DNA of 54,279 bases from Burkholderia aenigmatica. Lineage in GTDB: Bacteria > Pseudomonadota > Gammaproteobacteria > Burkholderiales > Burkholderiaceae. The DNA lies in assembly GCF_902499175.1 (NCBI RefSeq), contig NZ_CABVQC010000065.1, positions 1 through 54,279 on the forward strand, given 5' to 3'. Below, piece by piece: positions 14,339 through 23,013 of this stretch; the stretch's first letter is position 1, and every line of letters starts with the position of its first letter. The translations under genes and the position numbers were made by a program. The notes beneath the pieces were generated by a model. The model saw only the letters and a list, made by a program, of their open reading frames with translations. It was not told where the DNA came from and ran no database searches.

Positions 14339-16024
14339 CTATTCCAAGCGAGGGATGTATGTCGATTGCGCCAATTGCTGCGCCTTAGATAAAACCGCTT
14401 TCGAGACGGCGGGCAAGATTGTTTCCGTGATAATCGATAGTGTATCCGCGTAAAGTAATTGATACCTTTTCGTCCGGCCGAGTCGCACCGCCTGGTCTCT
14501 GGCGTTTTCAATTGCTTGTTTCGCAGCGAGCAGTCGCGCGACTACGCGAGGGTCATCCAGTGGCACAAGTGAACCCGGGCAGGTGCTACAACGTGTGAAG
14601 TTCAAACAGCGACTCCCTATTGGCGACGTTCCATCGAGTCCTGCGAACGGATCGCGACACTCAAAACCAAATACAGTATCGGCGGCATTCTCGCTCCGAA
14701 AATTTGCATCGCTATCCTTCATAGGTGAACGATCGCCGCTCCGGGCGTGCCTAACCAGCTTCCCCTGAAACTCTGCAATAACTCGATGATGTGACAGTCC
14801 AATACTGTCCGCATGCGTGTATAGGGCAGTCGTGCGTGCATCCGCATGGTTTAGCCTACGTCTGGCTACGTCGATGGTCCCAGCCTGTCGATAGTGTGCC
14901 CAAGCAGAAGCTGGACGTAAGTCTTTGAAATCAAACTCCGGCAATTTATGACGGCGCAAGAAATCGGAAAGGTAATTATGAAGAGACTGCACGCTCGGGA
15001 CTCTGGGCTCGTGACTTCTGACTCCCCGCGCAAGAAAAACGCAGTTTCGTTCAGCGATGCTCGCGTGCGGCCGGATCTCTTTGTTGAGAGCCGTCAACCT
15101 ACGTATGAGATTGGGTGCAGACCACTCTTTACGAGTGGGAAAATCTACACGCTGTTCGCAATGCGCCCGTGGCTTATACCAACTCAGACATTCAAGATCG
15201 TCCCGCAGAGGATGAGCATTGATACAGTCGACTTGAATCATTCTAATCGACATTGGATTCCCGCCCGTTTGAATTAGTATCGCCAAGTAAAATGGCAAAA
15301 CGTCTTCGATCGTCACGAAAAGGTCCTTGATGATTCTCATCAGGCCGCCGAGTTGTGCAACACGGCCAGCTAGAGCAAGACCGCTCCGGTTAACAACCTG
15401 TTGCCCCGGGATTTGACCTTGGCCAATTCTCAGCAAGTCACCGACTGTCTGCACAAAGAGTTGATGCAACAAGTCTCCTCTGTCACCAGCGACCATCAAT
15501 TTCCGACTGGTCATCAAGCGTGATTCTGTGACTTCGATCTCTGCATAACAGGCCGCCAGCACATTGCGAATCGTGGACACTTCGATTTTCAACCTAGGAA
15601 CCGGCGCCTCTCGTATAAAGGGTGCAGCTACGAGACATGCATTCTGCGGCACTATTCCAGGCACGTTGCGTGCGCACCAGCGGAGAATGGTGAACGCTGT
15701 CTGTTGATGACTTTGCGCGGTCGACTCCCTCAAATCAGCCCTCCCGATCCACTCATGAAACAACTCCGCAATTGATTCTGGGAGCGGCAACTTTCGATGG
15801 ATCTTCTGTTCTTGCAGACAGAGGATCAGCTTCCTTATGCAACGATGGGCCTGCTTCTGCGTCTCGATGGCTGTGTGTCCGTACTCAGCAGCATGCGCCC
15901 GCAGAAATGCGGATGCCATTGCGGGCGAGACATCAAGTGCGGAAAGATCGAACCTCACGACGACTTCCCCGTCCTCGCCGACCAAGCTATCGCACAAGTG
16001 CGCCTTCTCGCGCCTCAATCTCAT
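14339..16024 (-). CDS. ginB: Tyrosine recombinase GinB-like, catalytic set incomplete
   Basis: 561 residues with an integrase fold. The normal first arginine is Asn256 (TGGNPMSIRMIQ) and box II begins with Lys367 instead of His (KDLRPASA). Arg370, His393 (LNHADARTT) and Tyr402 remain. A C-terminal cysteine cluster (CLNFTRCSTCPGS, about 475-490) is shared in style with ginC. The protein may therefore be a structural or regulatory member of the recombinase complex, or may use a displaced arginine such as Arg261. The ATG overlaps the ginA stop (ATGA). Middle genes of recombinase trios often diverge, so degeneracy is not evidence of decay; the frame is intact. Confidence 0.87.
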   Translation of the reverse strand: MRLRREKAHLCDSLVGEDGEVVVRFDLSALDVSPAMASAFLRAHAAEYGHTAIETQKQAHRCIRKLILCLQEQKIHRKLPLPESIAELFHEWIGRADLRESTAQSHQQTAFTILRWCARNVPGIVPQNACLVAAPFIREAPVPRLKIEVSTIRNVLAACYAEIEVTESRLMTSRKLMVAGDRGDLLHQLFVQTVGDLLRIGQGQIPGQQVVNRSGLALAGRVAQLGGLMRIIKDLFVTIEDVLPFYLAILIQTGGNPMSIRMIQVDCINAHPLRDDLECLSWYKPRAHCEQRVDFPTRKEWSAPNLIRRLTALNKEIRPHASIAERNCVFLARGVRSHEPRVPSVQSLHNYLSDFLRRHKLPEFDFKDLRPASAWAHYRQAGTIDVARRRLNHADARTTALYTHADSIGLSHHRVIAEFQGKLVRHARSGDRSPMKDSDANFRSENAADTVFGFECRDPFAGLDGTSPIGSRCLNFTRCSTCPGSLVPLDDPRVVARLLAAKQAIENARDQAVRLGRTKRYQLLYADTLSIITETILPAVSKAVLSKAQQLAQSTYIPRLE

Positions 16025-17157
16025 GCTGATGCTCCGTAAAGGTACTCAAGAGCGCTGACGACAGCATTATTGGTAACGTCCATTGCGCGCAAATATAGCT
16101 CGGTTGTTTCGCTATGCGCGTGCCCCATAAGCACCTGCAGTGTTTTAAGCGAGTTCCTCGCTTCACCTATTTGGCCGACACTGATGCGGTCCAAAAAGCG
16201 GAGCACATTTACGGCATATGTGTGACGCAAATGATGTAATGTGGCATCGGTGCCGATCAAGGTGGCACATCGTCTAAATTCTCCCGAAAGTGAACGACGA
16301 GAAAGAGGGCGGCCGTTTTGACCCAGAAAAACGTAGTCTTCAAACCCAGGATCAGGTTCATATCGATCAGTTATTACGTACCACTGAGTTTCCTCGATGA
16401 GCGATGTTGGCACGTACACCGTAAGTTCTCTGCCGCCTTTTCTGCTGATCTGTACTTTTGCCAGTCCATCTTCCTGAAATGGAAGAGTCTCAGGTCGCGG
16501 AAGTGCCGAGCACCGAAGAATCGCCAGTTCGAATCGGCGAAGGCCCGTGACTAGTGCCCAACGGAATGCAAGCTTGTACGGGTGTCGTACAAGGCTGAAC
16601 AATCCCCGAAGCTCGTCAGGCCCCAATAGCCGCGGATGACGGCGAACCACACGAGGAGACAGCCTTCTACCGCATGCGTTCGGGGACAACAAATAGGCGC
16701 CCAACGGAGACGGATATCCATTGTTTTGGCACCACTTATGAAATTGGATCACAACAGCCACACGAAGGTTGGCAGTTGCGGTTGATGTTGAATTCCGTCC
16801 GTAGCCGCGAGAATGGCAGAGTTCGGCCCGAAACAGTTGAAGCAATTCCTCGCTGGCCTCATCCAAAGTCAGACCGACCGCGGAGACGTAGCGCAGCCAT
16901 GAAAGAAGGCTTTCGCCATAGGTCCGAGCGGTGTCGTCTGTGACTCCGCGACTTGTAATGGCGCATCGCGCAAGAAACAAGGTGGGTGCCCAGACCGGTA
17001 TCCCGAAGGAATCCACCACGGCTCTTAATGTTGGGAGAGGTGAATAGCGGCACAGGACATGTTCGAATGCAGTCACACCGGCCGCGTTACAGAGCTCGCG
17101 CCAAGTCCCGTAGACGTTCGGGCGAAGTGATACAAGGCGGAAAATTTCTTCCTGCAT
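16021..17157 (-). CDS. ginA: Tyrosine recombinase GinA-like, first gene of the recombinase operon
   Basis: 378 residues. Catalytic residues are Arg207 (TGLRRFEL), His308 and Arg311 (HHLRHTYA), His346 (MGHAHSE) and Tyr355, a complete set. The SAM-like core-binding domain precedes it (about 50-150). I chose the ATG at 17155-17157 because GGGAG lies about 6 nt upstream. The frame is open to a GTG at 17244, but that would start inside the terminal repeat. The leader 17158-17226 next to the repeat must hold the promoter; a weak TTGTCT-N18-GATACA reads toward the gene and overlaps the repeat, so GinA binding there could autoregulate. Confidence 0.92.
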   Translation of the reverse strand: MQEEIFRLVSLRPNVYGTWRELCNAAGVTAFEHVLCRYSPLPTLRAVVDSFGIPVWAPTLFLARCAITSRGVTDDTARTYGESLLSWLRYVSAVGLTLDEASEELLQLFRAELCHSRGYGRNSTSTATANLRVAVVIQFHKWCQNNGYPSPLGAYLLSPNACGRRLSPRVVRRHPRLLGPDELRGLFSLVRHPYKLAFRWALVTGLRRFELAILRCSALPRPETLPFQEDGLAKVQISRKGGRELTVYVPTSLIEETQWYVITDRYEPDPGFEDYVFLGQNGRPLSRRSLSGEFRRCATLIGTDATLHHLRHTYAVNVLRFLDRISVGQIGEARNSLKTLQVLMGHAHSETTELYLRAMDVTNNAVVSALEYLYGASA

Positions 17158-17226
17158 ATGAAGCTCCCACGATAACGATGCATCGCCATCAAATACTCTG
17201 CTCGTGTATCTGGAGAAATAAAACAT

Positions 17227-17248
17227 ACAGACAACCGACTTCACCTAA
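17227..17248 (-). repeat. Right terminal inverted repeat of the island
   Basis: Read inward: TTAGGT, 9 nt, TGTCTGT, matching the left end with a one-base difference in spacing. It abuts TCCCG and then the resumed comM frame. Confidence 0.75.
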
Positions 17249-17250
17249 TC

Positions 17251-17847
17251 CCGGAATTCGACCGGCACGTGCTCGAAATGCTGCGCGAGCCGCTGGAGGC
17301 CGGCCGCATCACGATCTCGCGCGCGGCTCAGCAAGCCGACTTCCCGGCCGCGTGCCAGTTGATCGCCGCGATGAACCCCTGCCCGTGCGGCTGGCACGGC
17401 GATCCGTCCGGGCGCTGCCGCTGCTCGCCGGACGTCGCCGCGCGCTACCTGCGTAAGCTGTCTGGGCCGCTCGTCGACCGCATCGACATCCAGATCGACC
17501 TGCCCGCGCTGTCGCCGGCCGAACTGGCGACGCGCGTAACGGCGCCCGGCGAGCCGAGCGCCGCGGTGGCGGCACGGGTCGCGCAGGCGCGTGCGCTGCA
17601 ACTCAATCGGCAGGGCAAGACGAATCACATGCTGAGCGGTCGCGAGACGGACGACCTGTGCCGCCCGACCAACGAAGGCGAACGGCTGCTGCGCGAGGCC
17701 GGCGAGCGCTTCGGCTGGTCGGCGCGCGCGTATTACCGCGTGCTGAAAGTCGCGCGGACGATCGCCGACCTGGCCGGCGACCCGCTGCCGACGGCCGCGC
17801 AGATCGCCGAAGCGATCCGCTACCGACGCGCGCTGACGGCGCTCTGA
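17251..17847 (+). pseudogene. comM: comM, 3' fragment
   Basis: 198 codons that continue ComM exactly where the left fragment stops: PEFDRHVLEMLREPLEAGRI, then the zinc-ribbon-like segment CPCGWHGDPSGRCRC, arginine finger region VDRIDIQIDLP, and the C-terminal lid ending AIRYRRAL. It has no start or ribosome site of its own. The duplicated proline codon (CCC left, CCG right) marks the recombination core. There is no other lesion, so clean excision would restore comM. Confidence 0.95.
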
Positions 17848-17886
17848 GCGCTCTCGGAGGACAAAATCCGGCTGTCAAGACTTGAC

Positions 17887-18085
17887 TTATGCACAATTTC
17901 GCGAATCCGGCCCCGGATCCCGGCTCGGCGAGACCTTTGCGGCACGGAATCCGTATCCCATTGTTTTGATTGATTTTTCTCAAAACGCGAGCGATCCGCC
18001 AAACGGGCCGAAAGGCCGTCTGGCGTGGCTCAGCGGGAAATTCGGGCAACTTTTCAACAAAGTTATCCACATGCGCTGTGGATAG
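17887..18085. other. Cluster of DnaA-box-like sites in a gene-free convergent spacer
   Basis: The 333-bp stretch 17848-18180 between comM and a convergent lipoprotein gene has no gene. It contains TTATGCACA (17887-17895), TTATCCACA (18063-18071) and, inverted 5 nt later, TGTGGATAG (18077-18085). The last two form an 8-bp perfect hairpin. An AT-rich run (about 17961-17983) lies between. The first two match the DnaA consensus TTATNCACA exactly. Candidate DnaA-titrating or origin-like locus; the hairpin could instead serve as a terminator. Confidence 0.5.
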
Positions 18086-18180
18086 CCGAAAAAACCCCGC
18101 AAAATCCGACGACTAGCGCCGAAAGCTGCGAATGAACTTTCAGTTGTCACAGAGTGTCTGAGCGCCCTCGCCGGCCGCCG

Positions 18181-18753
18181 TCAGTCGAGTTTGAAAGACC
18201 CGAAAAACTGGTCGAGCTGCTCCTGCGTGAGCGGCCCGTCGGCAATCACGACCGCCTGGTACGCGTGCCGGCCGCGCGTGACGAGCCGCGCGACGATCGT
18301 CTTGTGCGCGCGATCGCCGCCGGCGGCCGCGCCGGCGATGCGCAGCTCGAGCCCGTTCACCGCACCGCCGGCCGCGAGCGGCACGGGCACCGCAGCCGTC
18401 TGCGGCGCGCCTTCGAGGTTGCGGGACAGCCCGGCGCGCAGGAACTCGAGCGCCGCACGGCGCGTGTCGTCACGGTCGTCCGGCAGCGTGAGCGTGCCGA
18501 CCGCGAACACCGCGCCGTCAACGTGCGCGGCCTGCATCCGCATCGGCATCGATGCGCCGCCGATCGCCACCGGCTGATTCTCGACGGTCGGCTTCGCCGG
18601 CAGGTCGATCGTGTAGCCGGCATCGTTGTGCAGCGTGCGCCAGTCGTACGACGGCGAGCACGCGGCCAGCGCAACGCTCACGCACGCGAGCGCGGCGAAG
18701 TGTCGCAGCGGACGAAAAAGGGGGCACAACGAAACGGTGACTTCCTTCGGCAT
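18181..18753 (-). CDS. Putative lipoprotein of unknown function
   Basis: 190 residues. A basic start and hydrophobic stretch end in a lipobox (VALAAC, Cys about 32), followed by SPSYDWRTLHNDAGYTIDLP. The mature part alternates strands and looks like a compact beta-rich domain with TIDLPAKPTVENQPV near the front and LTQEQLDQFFGSFKLD at the end, a pattern seen in several uncharacterised proteobacterial lipoproteins. It probably sits at the inner or outer membrane, periplasmic face. It is divergent from the TlpA-like gene. I do not recognise a function. Confidence 0.8.
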   Translation of the reverse strand: MPKEVTVSLCPLFRPLRHFAALACVSVALAACSPSYDWRTLHNDAGYTIDLPAKPTVENQPVAIGGASMPMRMQAAHVDGAVFAVGTLTLPDDRDDTRRAALEFLRAGLSRNLEGAPQTAAVPVPLAAGGAVNGLELRIAGAAAGGDRAHKTIVARLVTRGRHAYQAVVIADGPLTQEQLDQFFGSFKLD

Positions 18754-18913
18754 GGCGTGGGTCGGGCAGGCAAAACGGGCATTATCCGCCGAACGTGGAT
18801 TCCGGGATGTGTGGCCGCCGCCGGTGCGCGCGCCGCATTCGCGCTAAAATGAGCGCCGAATTTCGATGTCCTTTGCATTGATCCGCGTCATCGACCGACT
18901 CCGAGAGCACCAG

Positions 18914-19450
18914 ATGAACACCACGCCTCCCGCCCGGCGCAGCGCCGGCCCCGTCCGCTACATCGTCGCCGCCGTCGTCGTCGCGGCGATCGCCGTCGCC
19001 GGCTTCTTCGCATTCAACGGCAAGTCCAGCGTGCCGGACGCCACGTTCACGCTGCTGTCGGGCCAGAAGGTCTCGACTGCAGGCGATCTGAAAGGCAAGG
19101 TCTATCTCGTGAACTTCTGGGCGACGAGCTGCGCGACCTGCATGCAGGAAATGCCGCAGATGGTCGATACCTACAATCGCTTCAAGGGCCAGGGTCTGGA
19201 ATTCGTCGCGGTCGCGATGAACTACGATCCGCCGATGTACGTCGCGAACTATGCGCAGACGCGCCAGTTGCCGTTCAAGGTCGCGCTCGACGACGGCAGC
19301 GTCGCGAAGCAGTTCGGCAACGTGCAGCTCACGCCGACGACCTTCGTCGTCGACAAGGACGGCAAGATCCTGAAGCGCTACGTCGGCGCACCTCAGTTCG
19401 CAGAACTCGACGCACTGCTCAAGAAGGCACTCGGCAGCAACGCGGCCTGA
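18914..19450 (+). CDS. TlpA-like membrane-anchored thioredoxin
   Basis: 178 residues. A single N-terminal membrane anchor (about 14-36) is followed by a periplasmic thioredoxin fold with the active site WATSCATCMQEMP (Cys-Ala-Thr-Cys), the cis-proline TPTTFVVD and an inserted YDPPMYVANY segment typical of TlpA/ResA proteins. They reduce disulphides, for example in cytochrome c or oxidase maturation; the partner here is unknown. The ATG at 18914 gives the anchor right away; an upstream ATG at 18866 would add 16 residues without features. The next gene is convergent, separated by a terminator. Confidence 0.87.
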   Translation: MNTTPPARRSAGPVRYIVAAVVVAAIAVAGFFAFNGKSSVPDATFTLLSGQKVSTAGDLKGKVYLVNFWATSCATCMQEMPQMVDTYNRFKGQGLEFVAVAMNYDPPMYVANYAQTRQLPFKVALDDGSVAKQFGNVQLTPTTFVVDKDGKILKRYVGAPQFAELDALLKKALGSNAA

Positions 19451-19500
19451 GCGCCGCCGATCCGGCTCGAAGGGCCGCGCACCGCGCCCTTCTCCGCACG

Positions 19501-19539
19501 ACGGACCGCACGACCGGGCAACCCGGTTCCGCGGTCCGT
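19501..19539. terminator. Nested hairpin terminator between tlpA-like gene and dctD
   Basis: ACGGACCGC pairs with GCGGTCCGT (19531-19539) and inside them ACCGGG pairs with CCCGGT across CAA. On the plus strand it is followed by CTGCTTTTC. It serves the convergent tlpA-like gene and possibly dctD. Confidence 0.65.
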
Positions 19540-19546
19540 CTGCTTT

Positions 19547-20911
19547 TCAGCGCTCGGTTTCGCCTTTCGCCGACAACCCGTAGCGCTTCATCTTCTCGTA
19601 CAGCGTCGCCTTGCCGACATGCAGCCGGTCGGCCGTCGCGGCAACCGCGCCGCCCGTCTGGTTCAACGCCTCGGCGATCACCGCGCGTTCGAATTGCTCG
19701 ATGCGCTCCTTCAGCGTCTGCTCGTTGTCGGCTTCGTCGCCGCCCGCGCCCGTCTCCTGCGGCATGTCGGCCACGCCGAGCACGAAGCGGTCGGCCGCGT
19801 TGCGCAGTTCGCGCACGTTGCCGGGCCAGTCGCGCTGCATCAGGCTCGCGCGCTGCCGGTCGGTCAGCACCGGCGCGGGCCGCGCGTAACGTACGGCCGC
19901 ATCGAGCATGAAATGCTCGAACAGCGGCACGATGTCCTCGCGGCGCTCGGCAAGCGGCGGCAGCGCGATCGTCACGACGTTGAGGCGGTACAGCAGGTCA
20001 CGCCGGAACGTGCCGGCCGCGACGAGCTCGCTCATGTCGCCCTTCGCAGCCGCCACCACGCGGCAGTTCACGCGGATCGGCTGGTTCGAGCCGAGCCGCT
20101 CCAGCACGCCGTCCTGCAGCACGCGCAGCAGCTTCACCTGCAGCGCGAGCGGCATGCTTTCGATTTCGTCGAGAAACAGCGTACCGCCCGACGCGTATTC
20201 GAGCTTGCCGACCCGGCGCTTCGCGGCACCGGTGAACGCACCGGGCTCGTAGCCGAACATCTCCGACTCGAACATCGGCTCGGGCAGCGCGCCGCAATTC
20301 ACCGCGATGAACGGTTTGTCGCGGCGCGGCGACAGCTCGTGCAGGCTGCGCGCGATCAGCTCCTTGCCGGCGCCCGTGTCGCCGTTGATCAGCACCGACG
20401 CATCGGTCGGCGCGACGTTCGCGATCAGCTTGCGCACCTGCTCGATCGCGGGGCTGCGGCCAATGATGCGCGGCGCGACGACGTTCTGCCCGGCCAGCTC
20501 GCGCCGCAGCGCGTGGTTCTCGAGCACGAGCTCGCGCCGCTCGAGTGCGCGGCGCACCGTCTCGATCAGGCGCTCGGCCGCGAATGGTTTTTCGATGAAG
20601 TCGTACGCGCCGTCGCGCATCGCCTGCACGGCCATCGAGATGTCGCCGTGCCCCGTGACGAGGATCACGGGCACGTCGGGCACGCGCTCGCGGCACTGCG
20701 CGAGCACGTCGAGCCCGCTCGCGCCAGGCAGCCGGATGTCGCTGACGATCGCGCCGGCGGTATCCGCGACGATCGCCTTCTCGGCCGCTTCGGCCGACTC
20801 GAAGCCGGCGACGTCGAACCCCGCCAGCTGAAGGCTCTGCACGCTTGCCCGGCGAACGAGCGCATCGTCTTCGATATAGATCACTTGCAGCCGGTTGGCC
20901 ATCGTACTCAC
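19547..20911 (-). CDS. dctD: Sigma-54-dependent response regulator DctD
   Basis: 454 residues: a receiver domain (about 8-120; Asp in VSDIRLPG, switch VTGHGD, Lys in EKPF), a sigma-54 AAA+ domain (about 150-375; Walker A GDTGAGKE, the sigma-54 contact loop GAFTGA, Walker B GGTLFLDEIE, WPGNVREL) and a Fis-type helix-turn-helix at the end (AVAATADRLHVGKATLYEKM). It activates C4-dicarboxylate uptake genes once phosphorylated by DctB. The GTG at 20909-20911 lies 3 nt after GGAG; an ATG at 20902 is the alternative. It lies 85 nt downstream of dctB, same strand. Confidence 0.93.
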   Translation of the reverse strand: MSTMANRLQVIYIEDDALVRRASVQSLQLAGFDVAGFESAEAAEKAIVADTAGAIVSDIRLPGASGLDVLAQCRERVPDVPVILVTGHGDISMAVQAMRDGAYDFIEKPFAAERLIETVRRALERRELVLENHALRRELAGQNVVAPRIIGRSPAIEQVRKLIANVAPTDASVLINGDTGAGKELIARSLHELSPRRDKPFIAVNCGALPEPMFESEMFGYEPGAFTGAAKRRVGKLEYASGGTLFLDEIESMPLALQVKLLRVLQDGVLERLGSNQPIRVNCRVVAAAKGDMSELVAAGTFRRDLLYRLNVVTIALPPLAERREDIVPLFEHFMLDAAVRYARPAPVLTDRQRASLMQRDWPGNVRELRNAADRFVLGVADMPQETGAGGDEADNEQTLKERIEQFERAVIAEALNQTGGAVAATADRLHVGKATLYEKMKRYGLSAKGETER

Positions 20912-20996
20912 TTGCTCCTGACGGGCCGCGCGGCGGCAGCGCGCGCGGCGTCGTTGATACCGATCGTGCGCCGATCGGGCGGGCGGCGGGGCGCGC

Positions 20997-23009
20997 CTAG
21001 CGCGGCGTGCCCGCCGGCTCGGACACGGAGTCCGGATGATGCGTGCGCGTGCGCCGCAGCGTCAAGACGAACAGCGCGCCGCCCGACGGCGCGTTGCGCG
21101 CGGTCAGCGCACCGCCCGCGTCGCTCGCGATCGACGACGAGATCGCCAGGCCGAGCCCGAGCCCGCGCCCCATTTCCTTGGTCGTGAAGAACGGCTCGAA
21201 CAGGCGCGGCAGCAGGTCCGGCGCAATGCCGCAGCCGTTGTCGCGCACCTCGACCGCGAGCGTGGCCGCCGACACCGCGATCGTCACTTCGATCGCCGGC
21301 GCCGCAACGCCGGCCACCGCGTCGAGCGCGTTGCCGAGCAGGTTGATCAGCACCTGTTCGAGACGCAGATCCTCGCAACGGGCGACGAGTTCGGGATAGT
21401 CGCGCGCCAGGTCGAGCGGCGCATCCTGGGCGGGCGACACGGTCGCGTCCTGCAGCGTCAGCGTGAGCGCGACGCCGCGCAGCCGCTCGTCGAGCAGCGA
21501 CAACACGCTGCGCAGCGCACGCACGACGAGCGCCTGCTCGTTGCGCGGCTTCGCGCGGCCGACGAACAGCTTCAGCTGGTTCGTGATCTTGCCCATCCGC
21601 TCGGTGAGCGCGGCGATCGCCTCGAGGTTCTCGCGCGCGGCGCCCTGCTCGCCGCGATCGAGCAGCACGCGCGTGTTGTCCGAGAAGCTGCGCAGCGCCG
21701 CGAGCGGCTGGTTCAGTTCGTGCGTGATGCCGGCCGCCATCTGGCCGAGCGCGGCGAGCTTGCTCGCCTGGATCAGTTCGTCGTGCGCGGCGCGCAGTTC
21801 CTGCTCCGCGCGGATCCGGTCGCCGACCTCCTTCTGCAATTGCTCGTTCGCTTCCGACAGGTCGGCCGTGCGCTCCTCGACGCGCCGGTTCAGCTCCGCG
21901 TACGCCTGCTGCAGCAGCGCGCGGCCGCGGATCATTTCGCGCACCCGCGCGCGGCGCATCCGCCAGTAGAACGCGAGCAGCGCGACCGACACGAAGCCGA
22001 AGCCCGTGACGATCGTCGCGTTGCGCGCATCGGCGTCGACGGGGGCGACCGGCGCGAGCGTGACGAGCAGCCAGTCGGGCTCGCCGATCCGCCGCTTGCT
22101 CGCGAGGAAGCGCGGCGCACGCAGGCCGGGGCCGAGGCGCACGATCTCCGCATCGGGGCCGAGCACCTGTTCGATGCGCAGCGGCAGCGGCGTGACGGGC
22201 TGCTGCGCGTACTGGCGCGTCTCGTAGATCGACGCGGCGACGGGCCCCGTCAGCGGCCGCAGCGTGTGGTACTTCCACGCGGGCACCGACGACAGGAACA
22301 CGACGCCGTGATCGTCCGCGACGACGAGCGGCTCGGACGCATCGGCGCCCTGGAACCATTCGAGGTTGAGCTTCACGACGACGACGCCCGCGATCCTGCC
22401 GTCGCGCCACACGGGCTGCGAGATGTAGTAGCCGGGATCGCGCGAGATCGTGCCGATCCCGAAGAAGCGGCCGACCTGCCCGTTCATCGCGTCGAGAAAA
22501 TACGGGCGGAAGCGGTATTCGATCCCGACGAAGCTTTCGGGCGCGCGCCAGTTGCTCGCGGCGACGCACAGGCCGTCCGCGCCGATCACGTAGGTGACGG
22601 TCGCGTGCGCGTGTTCGTTGAGGTCTTCGAGATAGCGGTTGACGCGCGCGGTGTAGTCGGCGCGCTTCGGCTCGGCGAGCAGGTCCTGCACGTACGGATG
22701 GCTGCCGAGCAGATAGGGCAGCGATTCGTAGCGGTCGAGTGTGCTCTTGAGCGCGTTGGTGGTGCGGTCGACGCGCACTGCGGCGTTGCGCTGCAGCTCC
22801 GCGACGCCTCGCCGCCAGGTGATCGTCCACGTCAGCGTGCACGCCGCGGCGAGCACGGCGGCAAGCACGACGAGAATGAGCAGGCGGCGCGTCACGGTCG
22901 AGGCTTCCTGGCGATGCGGATCGCCTATTGTGTCATAGGCCTCCGCCTCGTCGCCCTGGCCGCCGCGGGCCGCGCCGCCGGCGGGCGGTGCCGCCGCCTG
23001 CTCGTTCAT
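20997..23009 (-). CDS. dctB: C4-dicarboxylate sensor histidine kinase DctB
   Basis: 670 residues. Two membrane helices (about 42-65 and 335-355) flank a periplasmic double-PAS sensor domain, which holds the DctB-type signatures FVGIEYRFRPYF and GYYISQPV. Then a coiled coil (about 375-430), the phosphoacceptor helix GITHELNQPLAALRSF and an ATP domain with N-box LLGNALDAV, DNGCGI and GLGLGL. Its ligand should be succinate, malate or fumarate. It is 4 nt downstream of dctA and 85 nt upstream of dctD, so all three are probably one unit. Confidence 0.93.
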   Translation of the reverse strand: MNEQAAAPPAGGAARGGQGDEAEAYDTIGDPHRQEASTVTRRLLILVVLAAVLAAACTLTWTITWRRGVAELQRNAAVRVDRTTNALKSTLDRYESLPYLLGSHPYVQDLLAEPKRADYTARVNRYLEDLNEHAHATVTYVIGADGLCVAASNWRAPESFVGIEYRFRPYFLDAMNGQVGRFFGIGTISRDPGYYISQPVWRDGRIAGVVVVKLNLEWFQGADASEPLVVADDHGVVFLSSVPAWKYHTLRPLTGPVAASIYETRQYAQQPVTPLPLRIEQVLGPDAEIVRLGPGLRAPRFLASKRRIGEPDWLLVTLAPVAPVDADARNATIVTGFGFVSVALLAFYWRMRRARVREMIRGRALLQQAYAELNRRVEERTADLSEANEQLQKEVGDRIRAEQELRAAHDELIQASKLAALGQMAAGITHELNQPLAALRSFSDNTRVLLDRGEQGAARENLEAIAALTERMGKITNQLKLFVGRAKPRNEQALVVRALRSVLSLLDERLRGVALTLTLQDATVSPAQDAPLDLARDYPELVARCEDLRLEQVLINLLGNALDAVAGVAAPAIEVTIAVSAATLAVEVRDNGCGIAPDLLPRLFEPFFTTKEMGRGLGLGLAISSSIASDAGGALTARNAPSGGALFVLTLRRTRTHHPDSVSEPAGTPR

Positions 23010-23013
23010 GGTG

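Larger units (their letters stand above)
2551..17248. mobile_element. GInt-type integrative genomic island inserted in comM
   Basis: The island is bounded by inverted termini and splits comM between its Walker B motif and the following EFDRHVLEML segment. It is visibly AT-richer than the backbone. The right end encodes three tyrosine recombinases and a small HTH/coiled-coil protein, tightly packed or overlapping (ginA-D). That four-gene arrangement defines the GInt islands, in which all four genes are known to be needed for excision. The cargo is about 9.6 kb of regulatory, nuclease and kinase genes. There is no conjugation or replication gene, so transfer must use other means. Flanks: left GAACTGCCC-C, right TCCCG-GAATTC; no long direct repeat, only a shared CCC. 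Confidence 0.9.

Noticed and set aside
12534..17244. RIT (recombinase-in-trio) element only
   Set aside because: RIT elements have three recombinases and short inverted ends but normally no fourth gene and no cargo; the fourth gene and about 9.6 kb of cargo point to a GInt island.
17158..17244. ginA starting at GTG 17244 inside the terminal repeat
   Set aside because: ATG at 17157 has GGGAG upstream and gives the full integrase; the extra codons lack features.
2551..17248. Integrative conjugative element or prophage
   Set aside because: No relaxase, type IV secretion, capsid, terminase or replication gene was found in the cargo.
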